A stretch of DNA of 64,000 nt from Pseudomonas syringae CC1557 (lineage in GTDB: Bacteria > Pseudomonadota > Gammaproteobacteria > Pseudomonadales > Pseudomonadaceae). The notes beneath the pieces were generated by a model that saw only the letters and a list, made by a program, of their open reading frames with translations, was not told where the DNA came from and did not search any database. The position numbers and the translations under genes are program-made. Of the stretch, positions 19,184 through 27,824 are shown in pieces; the first letter of the stretch is position 1; each line of letters opens with the position of its first letter. The stretch is from the NCBI RefSeq assembly GCF_000452705.1, contig NZ_CP007014.1, forward strand, positions 4,031,501 to 4,095,500, given 5' to 3'.

Positions 19184-20251
19184 ATGAAACATCTTTTGCT
19201 GGCATCACTCCTCGGTTCAGCCATGGCAATGAGTTCCCTGGCCATGGCTGCGGACACGGATCTTAAAACGCTGGAAGCTGCGGCCAAGGCCGAAGGCGCG
19301 GTCAACAGCCTTGGCATGCCGGATGACTGGGCAAACTGGGGCGGTATCTGGAAAGACCTGGAAACCAAGTACGGTCTCAAGCACATGGACACCGACATGA
19401 GTTCGGCCCAGGAAATTGCCAAGTTCGATGCAGAGAAAGACAACGCCAGTGGTGACATCGGCGACGTCGGTGCAGCGTTCGGCCCGATTGCCGTCGCCAA
19501 AGGTGTGACCCAGCCTTACAAGCCCACCACCTGGGAGCAGATCCCGGACTGGGCCAAGGATAAGGAAGGTCACTGGGCGCTGGCCTACACCGGCACTATC
19601 GCCTTCATCGTCAACAAGAACCTGCTGCACGGTTCTGAAATACCAAAAACCTGGGCTGACCTTAAAACCGGCAAGTACAAGGTTTCCATTGGCGACGTGA
19701 GCACCGCGGCTCAGGCTGCCAACGGTGTGCTGGCAGCCGCTATCGCCATGAAAGGCGACGAAACCAATATCGAACCGGGCCTGCAACTGTTTACCGATCT
19801 GGCCAAGCAAAAGCGTCTGTCGCTCGCCAACCCGACCATTCAGACCATCGAAAAAGGCGAGATCGAAGTCGGTGTGGTCTGGGACTTCAACGGTCTGGGT
19901 TACAAGGCCAAGATGGCCAAACCGGATGACTACGTGGTACTGATCCCGTCGGATGGCACGGTGATTTCCGGCTACACCACCATCATCAACAAGTACGCCA
20001 AGCACCCGAACGCCGCCAAACTGGCGCGTGAGTACACCTTCAGCGATGCGGGTCAGATCAGGCTGGCAGAAGGCAATGCGCGCCCGATTCGTGCCGAGCA
20101 CATCAAGTTGCCTGAAGACGTACAAGCCAAATTGCTGCCGCACGAACAGTACAAGAACGTAACGCCGATCAAAGACGCAGCAGCTTGGGAAAAGACGTCC
20201 AAAGCACTGCCTCAGAAGTGGCAAGAACAAGTCATCATCGAGATGAACTGA
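19184..20251 (+). CDS. ABC transporter extracellular solute-binding protein
   Basis: Periplasmic binding protein of 355 residues, first gene of the operon. The signal peptide MKHLLLASLLGSAMAMSSL ends with the typical MA-AD cleavage pattern near residue 23. The mature protein resembles the type II binding fold of the AfuA/PotD-like class (KTWADLKTGKYKVSIGDVS and the segment around VVWDFNGLGYKAK). The ribosome binding site AGGAG lies six bases upstream. The same cluster carries two permeases, an ATPase and two phosphatase-like enzymes, so a phosphorylated or phosphonate ligand is plausible. This is inference from context. Confidence 0.88.
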   Translation: MKHLLLASLLGSAMAMSSLAMAADTDLKTLEAAAKAEGAVNSLGMPDDWANWGGIWKDLETKYGLKHMDTDMSSAQEIAKFDAEKDNASGDIGDVGAAFGPIAVAKGVTQPYKPTTWEQIPDWAKDKEGHWALAYTGTIAFIVNKNLLHGSEIPKTWADLKTGKYKVSIGDVSTAAQAANGVLAAAIAMKGDETNIEPGLQLFTDLAKQKRLSLANPTIQTIEKGEIEVGVVWDFNGLGYKAKMAKPDDYVVLIPSDGTVISGYTTIINKYAKHPNAAKLAREYTFSDAGQIRLAEGNARPIRAEHIKLPEDVQAKLLPHEQYKNVTPIKDAAAWEKTSKALPQKWQEQVIIEMN

Positions 20252-20285
20252 TCGCCACTGCGACTCAGGGATGGAGTCGTATGAA

Positions 20286-20308
20286 GCGGGCGAGTCACTC
20301 TCGCCCGC
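20286..20308 (+). other. Perfect hairpin between binding-protein and phosphatase genes
   Basis: Nine-base perfect GC stem GCGGGCGAG / CTCGCCCGC with loop TCACT, starting 35 bases after the binding-protein stop. There is only a short TTT further on. Such stems after binding-protein genes usually protect the upstream mRNA or partly terminate, raising the ratio of binding protein to permease. Confidence 0.7.
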
Positions 20309-20333
20309 ACTCTTTCGCCCGAGCGAGTCGCCC

Positions 20334-21140
20334 ATGAAACACAACGTTATCCTGATCGTACTCGATGGCCTCAATTACGAAGTGGCCCGCCACGCGATGG
20401 GCCACCTGCAAGCCTGGCATGCTGCCGGTCGGGCCGCGCTCTACAAGCTGGAGTGCGAACTGCCCGCCCTGTCGCGTCCTTTATACGAATGCATAATGAC
20501 CGGTGTCGCGCCCATCGACAGCGGCATCGTGCATAACAACATCTCACGCCTGTCCAGCCAGCGCAGTGTATTTCACTATGCCCGCGACGCAGGGCTGAGC
20601 ACGGCTGCGGCGGCTTATCACTGGGTCAGCGAGCTGTACAACCGCACACCGTTTGATGCGCCACGCGATCGCCACACCGATGCACCCGACCTGCCTATTC
20701 AGCACGGGTTGTTTTACTGGGCTGATCACTACCCCGATTCACACCTGTTCGCCGATGCTGAAAGCCTGCGTCTCAGGCATGCACCGAATTTTCTGCTGAT
20801 CCACCCCATGAATATCGACGACGCCGGGCACAAGCACGGCCTCGACACCGCGCAATACCGCAATACTGCCCGCAGTGCCGACATCATTCTGGCTGACTAC
20901 CTGCAACGCTGGCTGGACGCGGGCTACCAGGTGCTGGTGACCGCCGACCACGGCATGAACAACGACCGCTCACACAACGGCCTGCTGGCGGAAGAGCGCG
21001 AAGTGCCGCTGTTCGTCATCGGTGATGCGTTCAGCCTGAATGTCGATGCAGCGCCGCGCCAGACCGAATTGTGCGGCACGATCTGCGAACTGCTCGGCAT
21101 CCCTCACGACAAACCGGTCTGTCAGGAGCTTCTCAATTGA
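20334..21140 (+). CDS. Alkaline phosphatase superfamily (nucleotide pyrophosphatase/phosphodiesterase-like) protein
   Basis: Metal-dependent phospho- or phosphonohydrolase of 268 residues with no signal peptide, so cytoplasmic. It keeps the superfamily set: Asp in VLDGLN, a nucleophile Ser in PALSRPLYECIMTG (in the place of the usual Thr), Asp and His in DDAGHKHG, the DH pair in TADHGMN and a late His in DRSHNG. It is shorter than most phosphodiesterases of the family (about 400 residues). The start at 20334 follows the intercistronic hairpin. The stop overlaps the permease start, so it is part of the transport operon and probably acts on the imported compound. Confidence 0.85.
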   Translation: MKHNVILIVLDGLNYEVARHAMGHLQAWHAAGRAALYKLECELPALSRPLYECIMTGVAPIDSGIVHNNISRLSSQRSVFHYARDAGLSTAAAAYHWVSELYNRTPFDAPRDRHTDAPDLPIQHGLFYWADHYPDSHLFADAESLRLRHAPNFLLIHPMNIDDAGHKHGLDTAQYRNTARSADIILADYLQRWLDAGYQVLVTADHGMNNDRSHNGLLAEEREVPLFVIGDAFSLNVDAAPRQTELCGTICELLGIPHDKPVCQELLN

Positions 21141-21979
21141 TCAGCCTATCCCGGGGTAAATGGCTGGGCCTGCTGTGCCTTTTGCCGTTTACACTGTTTT
21201 TCATCGTGTTTCAGATTGCACCGCTGCTCTGGGTAGCGATCAACAGCCTGCAAAGCGACGCCGGTTGGGGCCTGGAAAACTTCATCCGGGCATTCAGTTC
21301 GAAGTTCTATCGTCAGGCGATTCAATACAGTCTCGAGATCAGCTTCTGGTCGAGCCTGTTCGGCATTCTGATATCGATTCTGGGCGCTTACTCGCTGCGC
21401 AAAGTGGATTCGCGGCTGCGCGATTTCGTCAATTCATTTGCCAACATGACCAGCAACTTCGCAGGCGTTCCGCTGGCGTTTGCCTTCATCATCCTGCTGG
21501 GCTTCAACGGCGCACTGACGCTGATCCTCAAGCAGACGGGGATCATTGACGACTTCAACCTGTATTCCAAGAACGGGCTGATCATCCTCTACACCTACTT
21601 CCAGATTCCACTCGGCGTGCTGCTGCTTTACCCGGCGTTCGATGCTGTGCGTGAGGACTGGAACGAGTCGGCGGCGTTGCTGGGGGCGAGCAGTTATCAG
21701 TTCTGGCGCTACATCGGCCTGCCAGTCCTGACCCCGGCACTCCTCGGCACCTTCGTGATTCTGCTGGCCAATGCGCTGGGGGCCTATGCCACGGTGTACG
21801 CCCTGACCACCGGCAACTTCAACGTACTGCCGATCCGCATCGCAGCGATGGTCGCAGGTGACATCACGCTGGACCCGAACATGGCCAGCGCCCTGGCGAT
21901 GATTCTGGTCGGGCTGATGACCCTGGTAACGGTGGTCCATCAGTGGCTGTTGAAAAGGAGCTACCATGTCTCGCGCTGA
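21137..21979 (+). CDS. ABC transporter permease, subunit 1 (TTG start)
   Basis: Inner-membrane permease of 280 residues with six predicted hydrophobic segments (for example WLGLLCLLPFTLFFIVF). It carries the EAA-type cytoplasmic loop that docks the ATPase (ESAALLGASSYQFWRY). The TTG start overlaps the upstream stop as TTGA, with AGGAG seven bases before it, so translation is coupled to the phosphatase gene. A longer in-frame reading to 21071 lies wholly inside that gene and is rejected. The next permease gene overlaps its 3' end by 14 bases. Confidence 0.9.
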   Translation: MISLSRGKWLGLLCLLPFTLFFIVFQIAPLLWVAINSLQSDAGWGLENFIRAFSSKFYRQAIQYSLEISFWSSLFGILISILGAYSLRKVDSRLRDFVNSFANMTSNFAGVPLAFAFIILLGFNGALTLILKQTGIIDDFNLYSKNGLIILYTYFQIPLGVLLLYPAFDAVREDWNESAALLGASSYQFWRYIGLPVLTPALLGTFVILLANALGAYATVYALTTGNFNVLPIRIAAMVAGDITLDPNMASALAMILVGLMTLVTVVHQWLLKRSYHVSR

Positions 21980-22763
21980 ACAAGGGCCTGCCGGGGTCTA
22001 CCACAAGACGGTGGTCTACCTGCTGTTCCTGATCCTTCTGCTGCCGCTGGCCGGCACCTTTCTGTACTCGATTGCGACCAGTTGGTCGGCGACCATTCTG
22101 CCCAGCGGGCTGACCTTCAAATGGTACATCGCGCTGTGGAGCGATCCACGCTTTCTCGCGGCGTTCGGGCAATCACTGCTGGTCTGCTTCGGCGCACTGA
22201 TACTGTCGGTGGTGCTGATTCTGCCGCTGCTGTTCGTCGTGCATTACTACTTCCCACGTCTCGACGGGCTGATGAACATCCTGATCCTGCTGCCCTTTGC
22301 CGTGCCACCCGTGGTGTCGTCGGTGGGGCTGTTGCAACTGTATGGCTCAGGGCCGCTGGCCATGGTCGGTACACCGTGGATTCTGATCGGCTGCTATTTC
22401 ACCGTCGCCCTGCCCTTCATGTACCGCGCGATCACCAACAACCTGCAGGCGATCAACCTGACGGACCTGATGGACGCAGCACAACTACTGGGCGCCAGCA
22501 CTTGGCAGGCAGCCTTTCTGGTAGTGCTGCCGAATCTGCGCAAGGGCCTGATGATCGCCCTGCTACTGTCGTTCTCCTTTCTGTTCGGCGAGTTCGTGTT
22601 CGCCAATCTGCTGGTCGGCACCCGCTATGAAACCCTGCAGGTGTACCTGAACAACATGCGCAACAGCAGCGGTCACTTCAACAGCGCGCTGGTGATTTCC
22701 TACTTCCTTTTCGTGCTGGTGCTGACATGGGCCGCCAATCGACTGAACAAGGACAAAGACTGA
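21966..22763 (+). CDS. ABC transporter permease, subunit 2
   Basis: Second inner-membrane permease, 265 residues, binding-protein-dependent transport type with about six hydrophobic segments and an EAA-type loop around DAAQLLGASTWQAAFLVVL. A strong AAGGAG ribosome binding site lies inside the end of the previous gene, giving a 14-base overlap and tight coupling. With the first permease it should form the heterodimeric channel. Confidence 0.9.
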   Translation: MSRAEQGPAGVYHKTVVYLLFLILLLPLAGTFLYSIATSWSATILPSGLTFKWYIALWSDPRFLAAFGQSLLVCFGALILSVVLILPLLFVVHYYFPRLDGLMNILILLPFAVPPVVSSVGLLQLYGSGPLAMVGTPWILIGCYFTVALPFMYRAITNNLQAINLTDLMDAAQLLGASTWQAAFLVVLPNLRKGLMIALLLSFSFLFGEFVFANLLVGTRYETLQVYLNNMRNSSGHFNSALVISYFLFVLVLTWAANRLNKDKD

Positions 22764-22764
22764 A

Positions 22765-23754
22765 ATGAGTTTTGTCAGCATTGAAAACCTGCAGAAAAGC
22801 TATGCCAGCACGGTCGTGTTCAGCGACATCAATTGCAGCGTCAAAAAAGGTGAGTTTGTCACCCTGCTGGGCCCGTCCGGCTGCGGCAAGTCCACACTGC
22901 TGCGCTGCATCGCCGGTCTGACTTCGGTCAACAGCGGGCGCATCCTGCTCGATGGCAATGATCTGGTGCCGCTCACCCCGCAAAAGCGTCATATCGGCAT
23001 GGTGTTCCAGAGCTACGCGCTGTTTCCCAACATGACCGTGGAACAGAACGTCGCCTTCGGCTTGCGCATGCAAAAAATCAACGACGATGAAAGCCACACG
23101 CGCGTCGCCGAGATCCTGCAGATGGTCGAGCTGCATGATTTCGCCAAACGCTATCCGCACCAGTTGTCCGGTGGCCAGTGCCAGCGTGTGGCACTGGCCC
23201 GCTCGCTGGTTACGCGCCCGCGCCTGCTATTGCTTGATGAGCCACTGTCGGCACTGGATGCGCGAATTCGCAAACACCTGCGCGAACAGATCCGCGCCAT
23301 TCAACGCGAACTGGGCCTGACCACCATTTTCGTTACCCATGACCAGGAAGAAGCACTGACCATGTCAGACCGTATCTTCTTGATGAATCAGGGCAGGATC
23401 GTTCAAAGCGGTGACGCGGAAACCCTTTACACCGCGCCAGTGGACGTATTCGCCGCAGGCTTCATCGGCAACTACAACCTGCTGGAAGCCGACGACGCCA
23501 CGCGCCTGATGCAACGCCCGATCGCCAGTCGCATCGCGATTCGCCCAGAATCAATCCAATTGAGCCTGACCGGCGAACTGGAAGGCGAAATACGCAGTCA
23601 CAGTCTGCTCGGCAACGTGATCCGCTACCGGATACAGGCGCGCGGCGTGGAACTGGTGGTCGATGTACTGAACCGTAGCGCCGAAGACCTGCACCCGGAT
23701 GGACGACGCGTAACGCTGAACATAGAACCTTCGGCGCTGTGTGTTCTGAACTGA
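22765..23754 (+). CDS. ABC transporter ATP-binding protein (PotA/FbpC-like)
   Basis: Cytoplasmic ATPase of 329 residues. Walker A GPSGCGKST, Q-loop MVFQSYALFPNMT, signature LSGGQCQRV, Walker B LLLLDEPLSALD and H-loop FVTHDQEEAL are all intact. A C-terminal TOBE-like regulatory domain covers about residues 240-329. It starts one base after the permease stop and completes the importer. Sequence type fits ferric iron, polyamine or 2-aminoethylphosphonate importers; it cannot decide among them. Confidence 0.92.
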   Translation: MSFVSIENLQKSYASTVVFSDINCSVKKGEFVTLLGPSGCGKSTLLRCIAGLTSVNSGRILLDGNDLVPLTPQKRHIGMVFQSYALFPNMTVEQNVAFGLRMQKINDDESHTRVAEILQMVELHDFAKRYPHQLSGGQCQRVALARSLVTRPRLLLLDEPLSALDARIRKHLREQIRAIQRELGLTTIFVTHDQEEALTMSDRIFLMNQGRIVQSGDAETLYTAPVDVFAAGFIGNYNLLEADDATRLMQRPIASRIAIRPESIQLSLTGELEGEIRSHSLLGNVIRYRIQARGVELVVDVLNRSAEDLHPDGRRVTLNIEPSALCVLN

Positions 23755-23837
23755 CAGCACCAGACGCCTAGGTTTCACTTGCAGCTTGAGGCTCGAAGCT
23801 GACAAACCGACTCAACAAATACTGAGGATAAGCACAC

Positions 23838-24491
23838 ATGCCCCTGGCAATTTTCGACCTGGACGAAACCCTGATCGGCGGCGACTGCGCCACCTTGTGG
23901 AGCGAGCAGATGGGTCGCCTGGGCTGGGTCGATTCCGAGTCGTTCATGCGACGCAACCATGAACTGATGGAAGCCTACAGTGCGGGCAAACTGGCGATGG
24001 AAGAGTTCATGGCCTTCAGCCTGGAACCCATGGCTGGCCGCACACCGGAAGAAATCGATCATCTGGTCGGCCCGTGGGTCGAGGATGTGATCGAGCCGAT
24101 TATCTACAGCGACGCCTGCAAATGCATTGCGCAGCATCGTGCCATGGGCGACCGGATTCTGATCATCTCGGCGTCAGGCGTACACCTGGTCAAGCCCATT
24201 GCCGCGCGCGTGGGCGTCGACGAAGTATTGGGTATCGAACTGGACGTGCAACATGGCGTGTACAGCGGTGCCACGGTCGGCGTGCTGACCTACCGGGAAG
24301 GCAAGATCACCCGCCTGATGGAATGGCTGGACGCCGAAGGGGAAAACCTGGAGGGCGCGAGTTTCTATTCGGATTCGCGCAATGACCTGCCGCTGCTGCT
24401 CAAGGTTGACCACCCACATGTGGTCAACCCTGATGCAGTGTTACTGGAGCATGCTCAGCAAGCTGGCTGGCCGGTGCATCGCTGGAGTTGA
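23838..24491 (+). CDS. HAD superfamily IB hydrolase (SerB-like phosphatase)
   Basis: Soluble HAD phosphatase of 217 residues. Motif I is FDLDET with the nucleophile Asp near residue 7, motif II is ISASG, and motif IV is SDSRNDLPLL. A helical cap sits between motifs I and II, the subfamily IB arrangement of SerB and phosphoethanolamine/phosphocholine phosphatases. It follows the ABC operon by 83 bases on the same strand and may be its last gene, in which case the pathway would end with removal of phosphate from the imported compound. Confidence 0.87.
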   Translation: MPLAIFDLDETLIGGDCATLWSEQMGRLGWVDSESFMRRNHELMEAYSAGKLAMEEFMAFSLEPMAGRTPEEIDHLVGPWVEDVIEPIIYSDACKCIAQHRAMGDRILIISASGVHLVKPIAARVGVDEVLGIELDVQHGVYSGATVGVLTYREGKITRLMEWLDAEGENLEGASFYSDSRNDLPLLLKVDHPHVVNPDAVLLEHAQQAGWPVHRWS

Positions 24492-24510
24492 TGCCAGCAG
24501 CACCGACGCG

Positions 24511-25473
24511 TCAGACCAGGCTTTCGTCGATGACCAGCACGATTTTGCCGGATACCTTGTTGGTGGCCAGCTCTGCGAACGCCGCTTCGGCATCCTTGAT
24601 CGCGAAGGATTTCGCCAGTTGCGGCTTGAGCCGGCCTTCGGTGAACAGCGGCCAGACGTGCTGGCCAAGATCGCGGATCAGATCAGCCTTGAAGGTTTCA
24701 TCGCGACTGCGCAATGTCGAGCCCATCAACTGGATGCGCTTGCCCAGTACATGCGCCATATCCAGCTTGGCATCGCGCCCACTCATGACACCGATCAGCA
24801 CCCAGCGGCCATCCAGCGCCAGCAGCTTGACGTTGAGTTCGGCATAACCGGCACCTACCGGATCGAGAATGACGTTGAAGGGAGCGAAATCGTTCAGGCC
24901 CTCCAGACTCTCGCTGCGTACCACGCCGCCCTGCGCACCCAGCTCGACACAATAGGCCAGACGCTCGGTCGAACCGACACTGACCCAGACCGGGTTGCCG
25001 AACGCTTTGCAAAGCTGAATACCGGCTGAACCAACCCCACTTGCGCCCGCGTGCAACAAGACTTTTTCACCGGGCTTCAGACCCGCCAGTTGAAACAGGT
25101 TCAGCCACGCTGTGGCGTACACCTCGGGAATGGCCGCCGCCTCGTGCAGCGACAGCCCTTCCGGCACCGGCAACACATGGCGTGCATCGACCACTACTTC
25201 TTCGGCCATCGCCCCGCCCGCCAGGAGCGCGCAGACACGGTCGCCGACCAGCCAGGACGTTCCCGGCCCCACTTCAGCGATCACCCCGGAGCACTCCAGC
25301 CCCAGTGTCGCGGTAACGCCAGGCGGCGGCGGATACTTGCCTTCGCGCTGTAACAGATCGGCACGATTCAAACCCGCCGCAGCAACTTTGATACGTACTT
25401 GTCCCACATCAAGGGCCGGACTTGACTCCTCGACCCATTCCACATGACCTTCAACGCCTTGCAATGCCTTCAC
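24511..25473 (-). CDS. NAD(P)H-quinone oxidoreductase, PIG3-like (GTG start)
   Basis: Zinc-independent medium-chain reductase of 320 residues. The GroES-like domain (LNRADLLQREGKYPPPPG) is typical of the quinone oxidoreductase PIG3 group, followed by a Rossmann domain with VLLHAGASGVGSAGIQL. It lacks the catalytic zinc cysteines. It should reduce quinones or related carbonyls with NADPH in the cytoplasm. The GTG start at 25473 follows GGAGG and yields the usual N-terminus MKALQGVEGHVEW; an extension to 25530 lacks a ribosome binding site. It is convergent with the HAD gene and divergent from prc. Confidence 0.92.
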   Translation of the reverse strand: MKALQGVEGHVEWVEESSPALDVGQVRIKVAAAGLNRADLLQREGKYPPPPGVTATLGLECSGVIAEVGPGTSWLVGDRVCALLAGGAMAEEVVVDARHVLPVPEGLSLHEAAAIPEVYATAWLNLFQLAGLKPGEKVLLHAGASGVGSAGIQLCKAFGNPVWVSVGSTERLAYCVELGAQGGVVRSESLEGLNDFAPFNVILDPVGAGYAELNVKLLALDGRWVLIGVMSGRDAKLDMAHVLGKRIQLMGSTLRSRDETFKADLIRDLGQHVWPLFTEGRLKPQLAKSFAIKDAEAAFAELATNKVSGKIVLVIDESLV

Positions 25474-25610
25474 AGTGCCTCCATAGTGAGTCCAGACTGA
25501 GCCCGTGGCTGTTTGCCCGGGCTTTTGCATTATGCGGCCGGGTCCAAGGGAACCGGCGACCTCACAGACGGCCTAATATGCGTTATCAATTGTCCTCGCG
25601 TCGAATCAGC

Positions 25611-27692
25611 ATGAAGCAACTATTTCCCGGTACAGCCCTCGCACTGTTAGTCGGCCTTAGCGTTTTGCCGATGTCAGCCAGTACCTTTGCCGCCAACAGC
25701 TGGGATAATCTTCAGCCAGACCGCGACGAAGTGATTGCCAGTCTCAACGTGGTTGAGCTGCTCAAGCGGCATCATTACAGCAAGCCGCCCCTGGACGACA
25801 AGCGTTCGGCGATTATTTATCAGAGCTACATCAAGCAACTGGACCCCTCGCGCAGCTATTTCATGGCCAGCGATATTGCCGAATTCGACAAATGGCAGTT
25901 CCAGTTCGATGACTTTCTCAAAAGCGGCGATCTGAACCCCGGTTTCACCATCTACAAGCGTTATCTGGACCGCATCAAGGCGCGTCTGGACTTCGCCCTG
26001 GCGGAGCTGAGCAAGGGCGTCGACAAGCTCGATTTCAACACCAAGGAAACCCTGCTGGTGGACCGCAAGGACGCCGCATGGGCCAAGGACACTGCCGAGC
26101 TCGACGAACTGTGGCGCAAACGCATCAAGGACGAAGTCCTGCGTTTGAAAATCGCGGGCAAAGACCCGGCGAAGATTCAGGAAACCCTGACCAAGCGCTA
26201 CAAGAATCAACAGGCCCGTCTGAACCAGACCCGCGCCGAAGATATCTTCCAAGCGTATATCAACACGTTTGCCATGTCGTACGACCCGCACACCAACTAC
26301 CTGTCCCCTGACAGCGCGGAGAACTTCGACATCAACATGAGCCTGTCGCTGGAAGGCATCGGCGCCGTGTTGCAGAGCGATAACGACAACGTGAAGATCG
26401 TGCGTCTGGTTCCGGCAGGTCCGGCAGCCAAGACCAAACAGGTTGCACCGGCCGACAAGATCGTAGCCGTGGCCCAGGGCGACAAGGAAATGGTCGACGT
26501 GATCGGCTGGCGTCTGGACGAGGTGGTCAAGCTGATCCGTGGTCCGAAAGGCTCCGTGGTACGCCTGGAGATCATCCCGGCCAGCAATGCACCGAACGAC
26601 CAGACTAGCAAGATCGTCGCCATCACCCGTGAAGCGGTGAAACTTGAAGAACAGGCAGCCAAGAAGTCGATCCTGCACCTGAAACAGGACGGCAAGGACT
26701 ACAAGCTCGGCGTCATCGACATTCCTGCTTTCTATCTGGACTTCAAGGCCTACCGTGCTGGCGATCCGGAATACAAGAGCACCACCCGCGACGTGAAGAA
26801 ACTGCTCACCGAACTGCAGGCAGAGAAAGTAGACGGCGTGGTCCTGGATTTGCGCAACAACGGTGGTGGTTCGTTGCAGGAAGCGACCGAGCTGACCAGC
26901 CTGTTCATCGACAAAGGCCCGACCGTGCTGGTGCGTAACGCAGACGGCAAGGTCGACGTGCTGGAAGATGAAGCCAAAGGCGCGTTCTACAAAGGCCCGA
27001 TGGCACTGCTGGTCAACCGCCTGTCCGCTTCGGCTTCGGAGATTTTTGCCGGCGCCATGCAGGACTACCACCGCGCATTGGTGATCGGTGGCCAGACCTT
27101 CGGCAAAGGCACCGTGCAGACCATTCAGCCGCTCAATCATGGCGAGCTGAAACTGACTTTGGCCAAGTTCTACCGGGTTTCCGGGCAGAGCACCCAGCAT
27201 CAGGGCGTCGTGCCGGACATCACCTATCCGTCGTTGATCGACACTAAGGAAATCGGCGAGAGCGCGCTGCCTGAGGCCATGCCGTGGGACAGCATCAAAC
27301 CGGCGATCAAGCCGGCCATTGATCCGTTCAAGCCGTTCCTTGCACAGTTGCAGGCGCGTCATGAGGCACGTTCGGCCAAAGACGCCGAGTTCGTGTTTAT
27401 CGAAGATCGCCTCGCGCTGGCCAAGAAGCTGATGAACGAGAAGACCGTCAGCCTCAATGAAGCTGACCGCCGTGCCGAACACGCGTCTATTGAAAGCAAG
27501 CAGCTCGCTCTGGAAAACACTCGCCGCAAGGCCAAGGGTGAAGAGCCGCTGAAAGAGCTGAAAAAAGAAGACGAGGACGCGTTGCCGGTAGAAGACGAGA
27601 AGACCAAACCCGAGGACGACGCCTACCTGGCAGAGACCGGGCGTATCCTGATCGACTATCTGGGACTGAGCGCAACGGTCGCAAAGAAATAA
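25611..27692 (+). CDS. prc: Periplasmic carboxy-terminal processing protease Prc/Tsp
   Basis: S41 family serine protease of about 693 residues that degrades tagged or misfolded periplasmic proteins and, in Pseudomonas, trims anti-sigma factors such as MucA. A signal peptide (KQLFPGTALALLVGLSVL, cleaved near SASTFA-AN) is followed by the N-terminal Tsp domain, a PDZ domain near residues 230-320, and the Ser-Lys protease core. The catalytic Ser lies in LSASASEIF (about residue 474) and the Lys in FGKGTVQ (about 499). A C-terminal DUF3340-type domain follows. The start could also be 25578. A strong terminator follows. Confidence 0.94.
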   Translation: MKQLFPGTALALLVGLSVLPMSASTFAANSWDNLQPDRDEVIASLNVVELLKRHHYSKPPLDDKRSAIIYQSYIKQLDPSRSYFMASDIAEFDKWQFQFDDFLKSGDLNPGFTIYKRYLDRIKARLDFALAELSKGVDKLDFNTKETLLVDRKDAAWAKDTAELDELWRKRIKDEVLRLKIAGKDPAKIQETLTKRYKNQQARLNQTRAEDIFQAYINTFAMSYDPHTNYLSPDSAENFDINMSLSLEGIGAVLQSDNDNVKIVRLVPAGPAAKTKQVAPADKIVAVAQGDKEMVDVIGWRLDEVVKLIRGPKGSVVRLEIIPASNAPNDQTSKIVAITREAVKLEEQAAKKSILHLKQDGKDYKLGVIDIPAFYLDFKAYRAGDPEYKSTTRDVKKLLTELQAEKVDGVVLDLRNNGGGSLQEATELTSLFIDKGPTVLVRNADGKVDVLEDEAKGAFYKGPMALLVNRLSASASEIFAGAMQDYHRALVIGGQTFGKGTVQTIQPLNHGELKLTLAKFYRVSGQSTQHQGVVPDITYPSLIDTKEIGESALPEAMPWDSIKPAIKPAIDPFKPFLAQLQARHEARSAKDAEFVFIEDRLALAKKLMNEKTVSLNEADRRAEHASIESKQLALENTRRKAKGEEPLKELKKEDEDALPVEDEKTKPEDDAYLAETGRILIDYLGLSATVAKK

Positions 27693-27759
27693 GACGGCTT
27701 CATTGATGGCCATTTAGCTTCAACGTCATCAAACAGTCATGAAGCTGTCGTGAAATACA

Positions 27760-27790
27760 GGGCTGAACGTGGAAGCGTTCAGCCCTTTTT
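27760..27790 (+). terminator. Rho-independent terminator after prc
   Basis: Ten-base perfect stem GGGCTGAACG / CGTTCAGCCC with loop TGGAAG, followed by TTTTT, 68 bases after the prc stop. Confidence 0.92.
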
Positions 27791-27824
27791 ATTGCGCCAC
27801 CCTTTATCACCCCTCGAGACGACC

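Noticed and set aside
25674..27713. 679-codon open frame antisense to prc
   Set aside because: Prc has domains, signal peptide and terminator; long antisense frames are common in GC-rich DNA.
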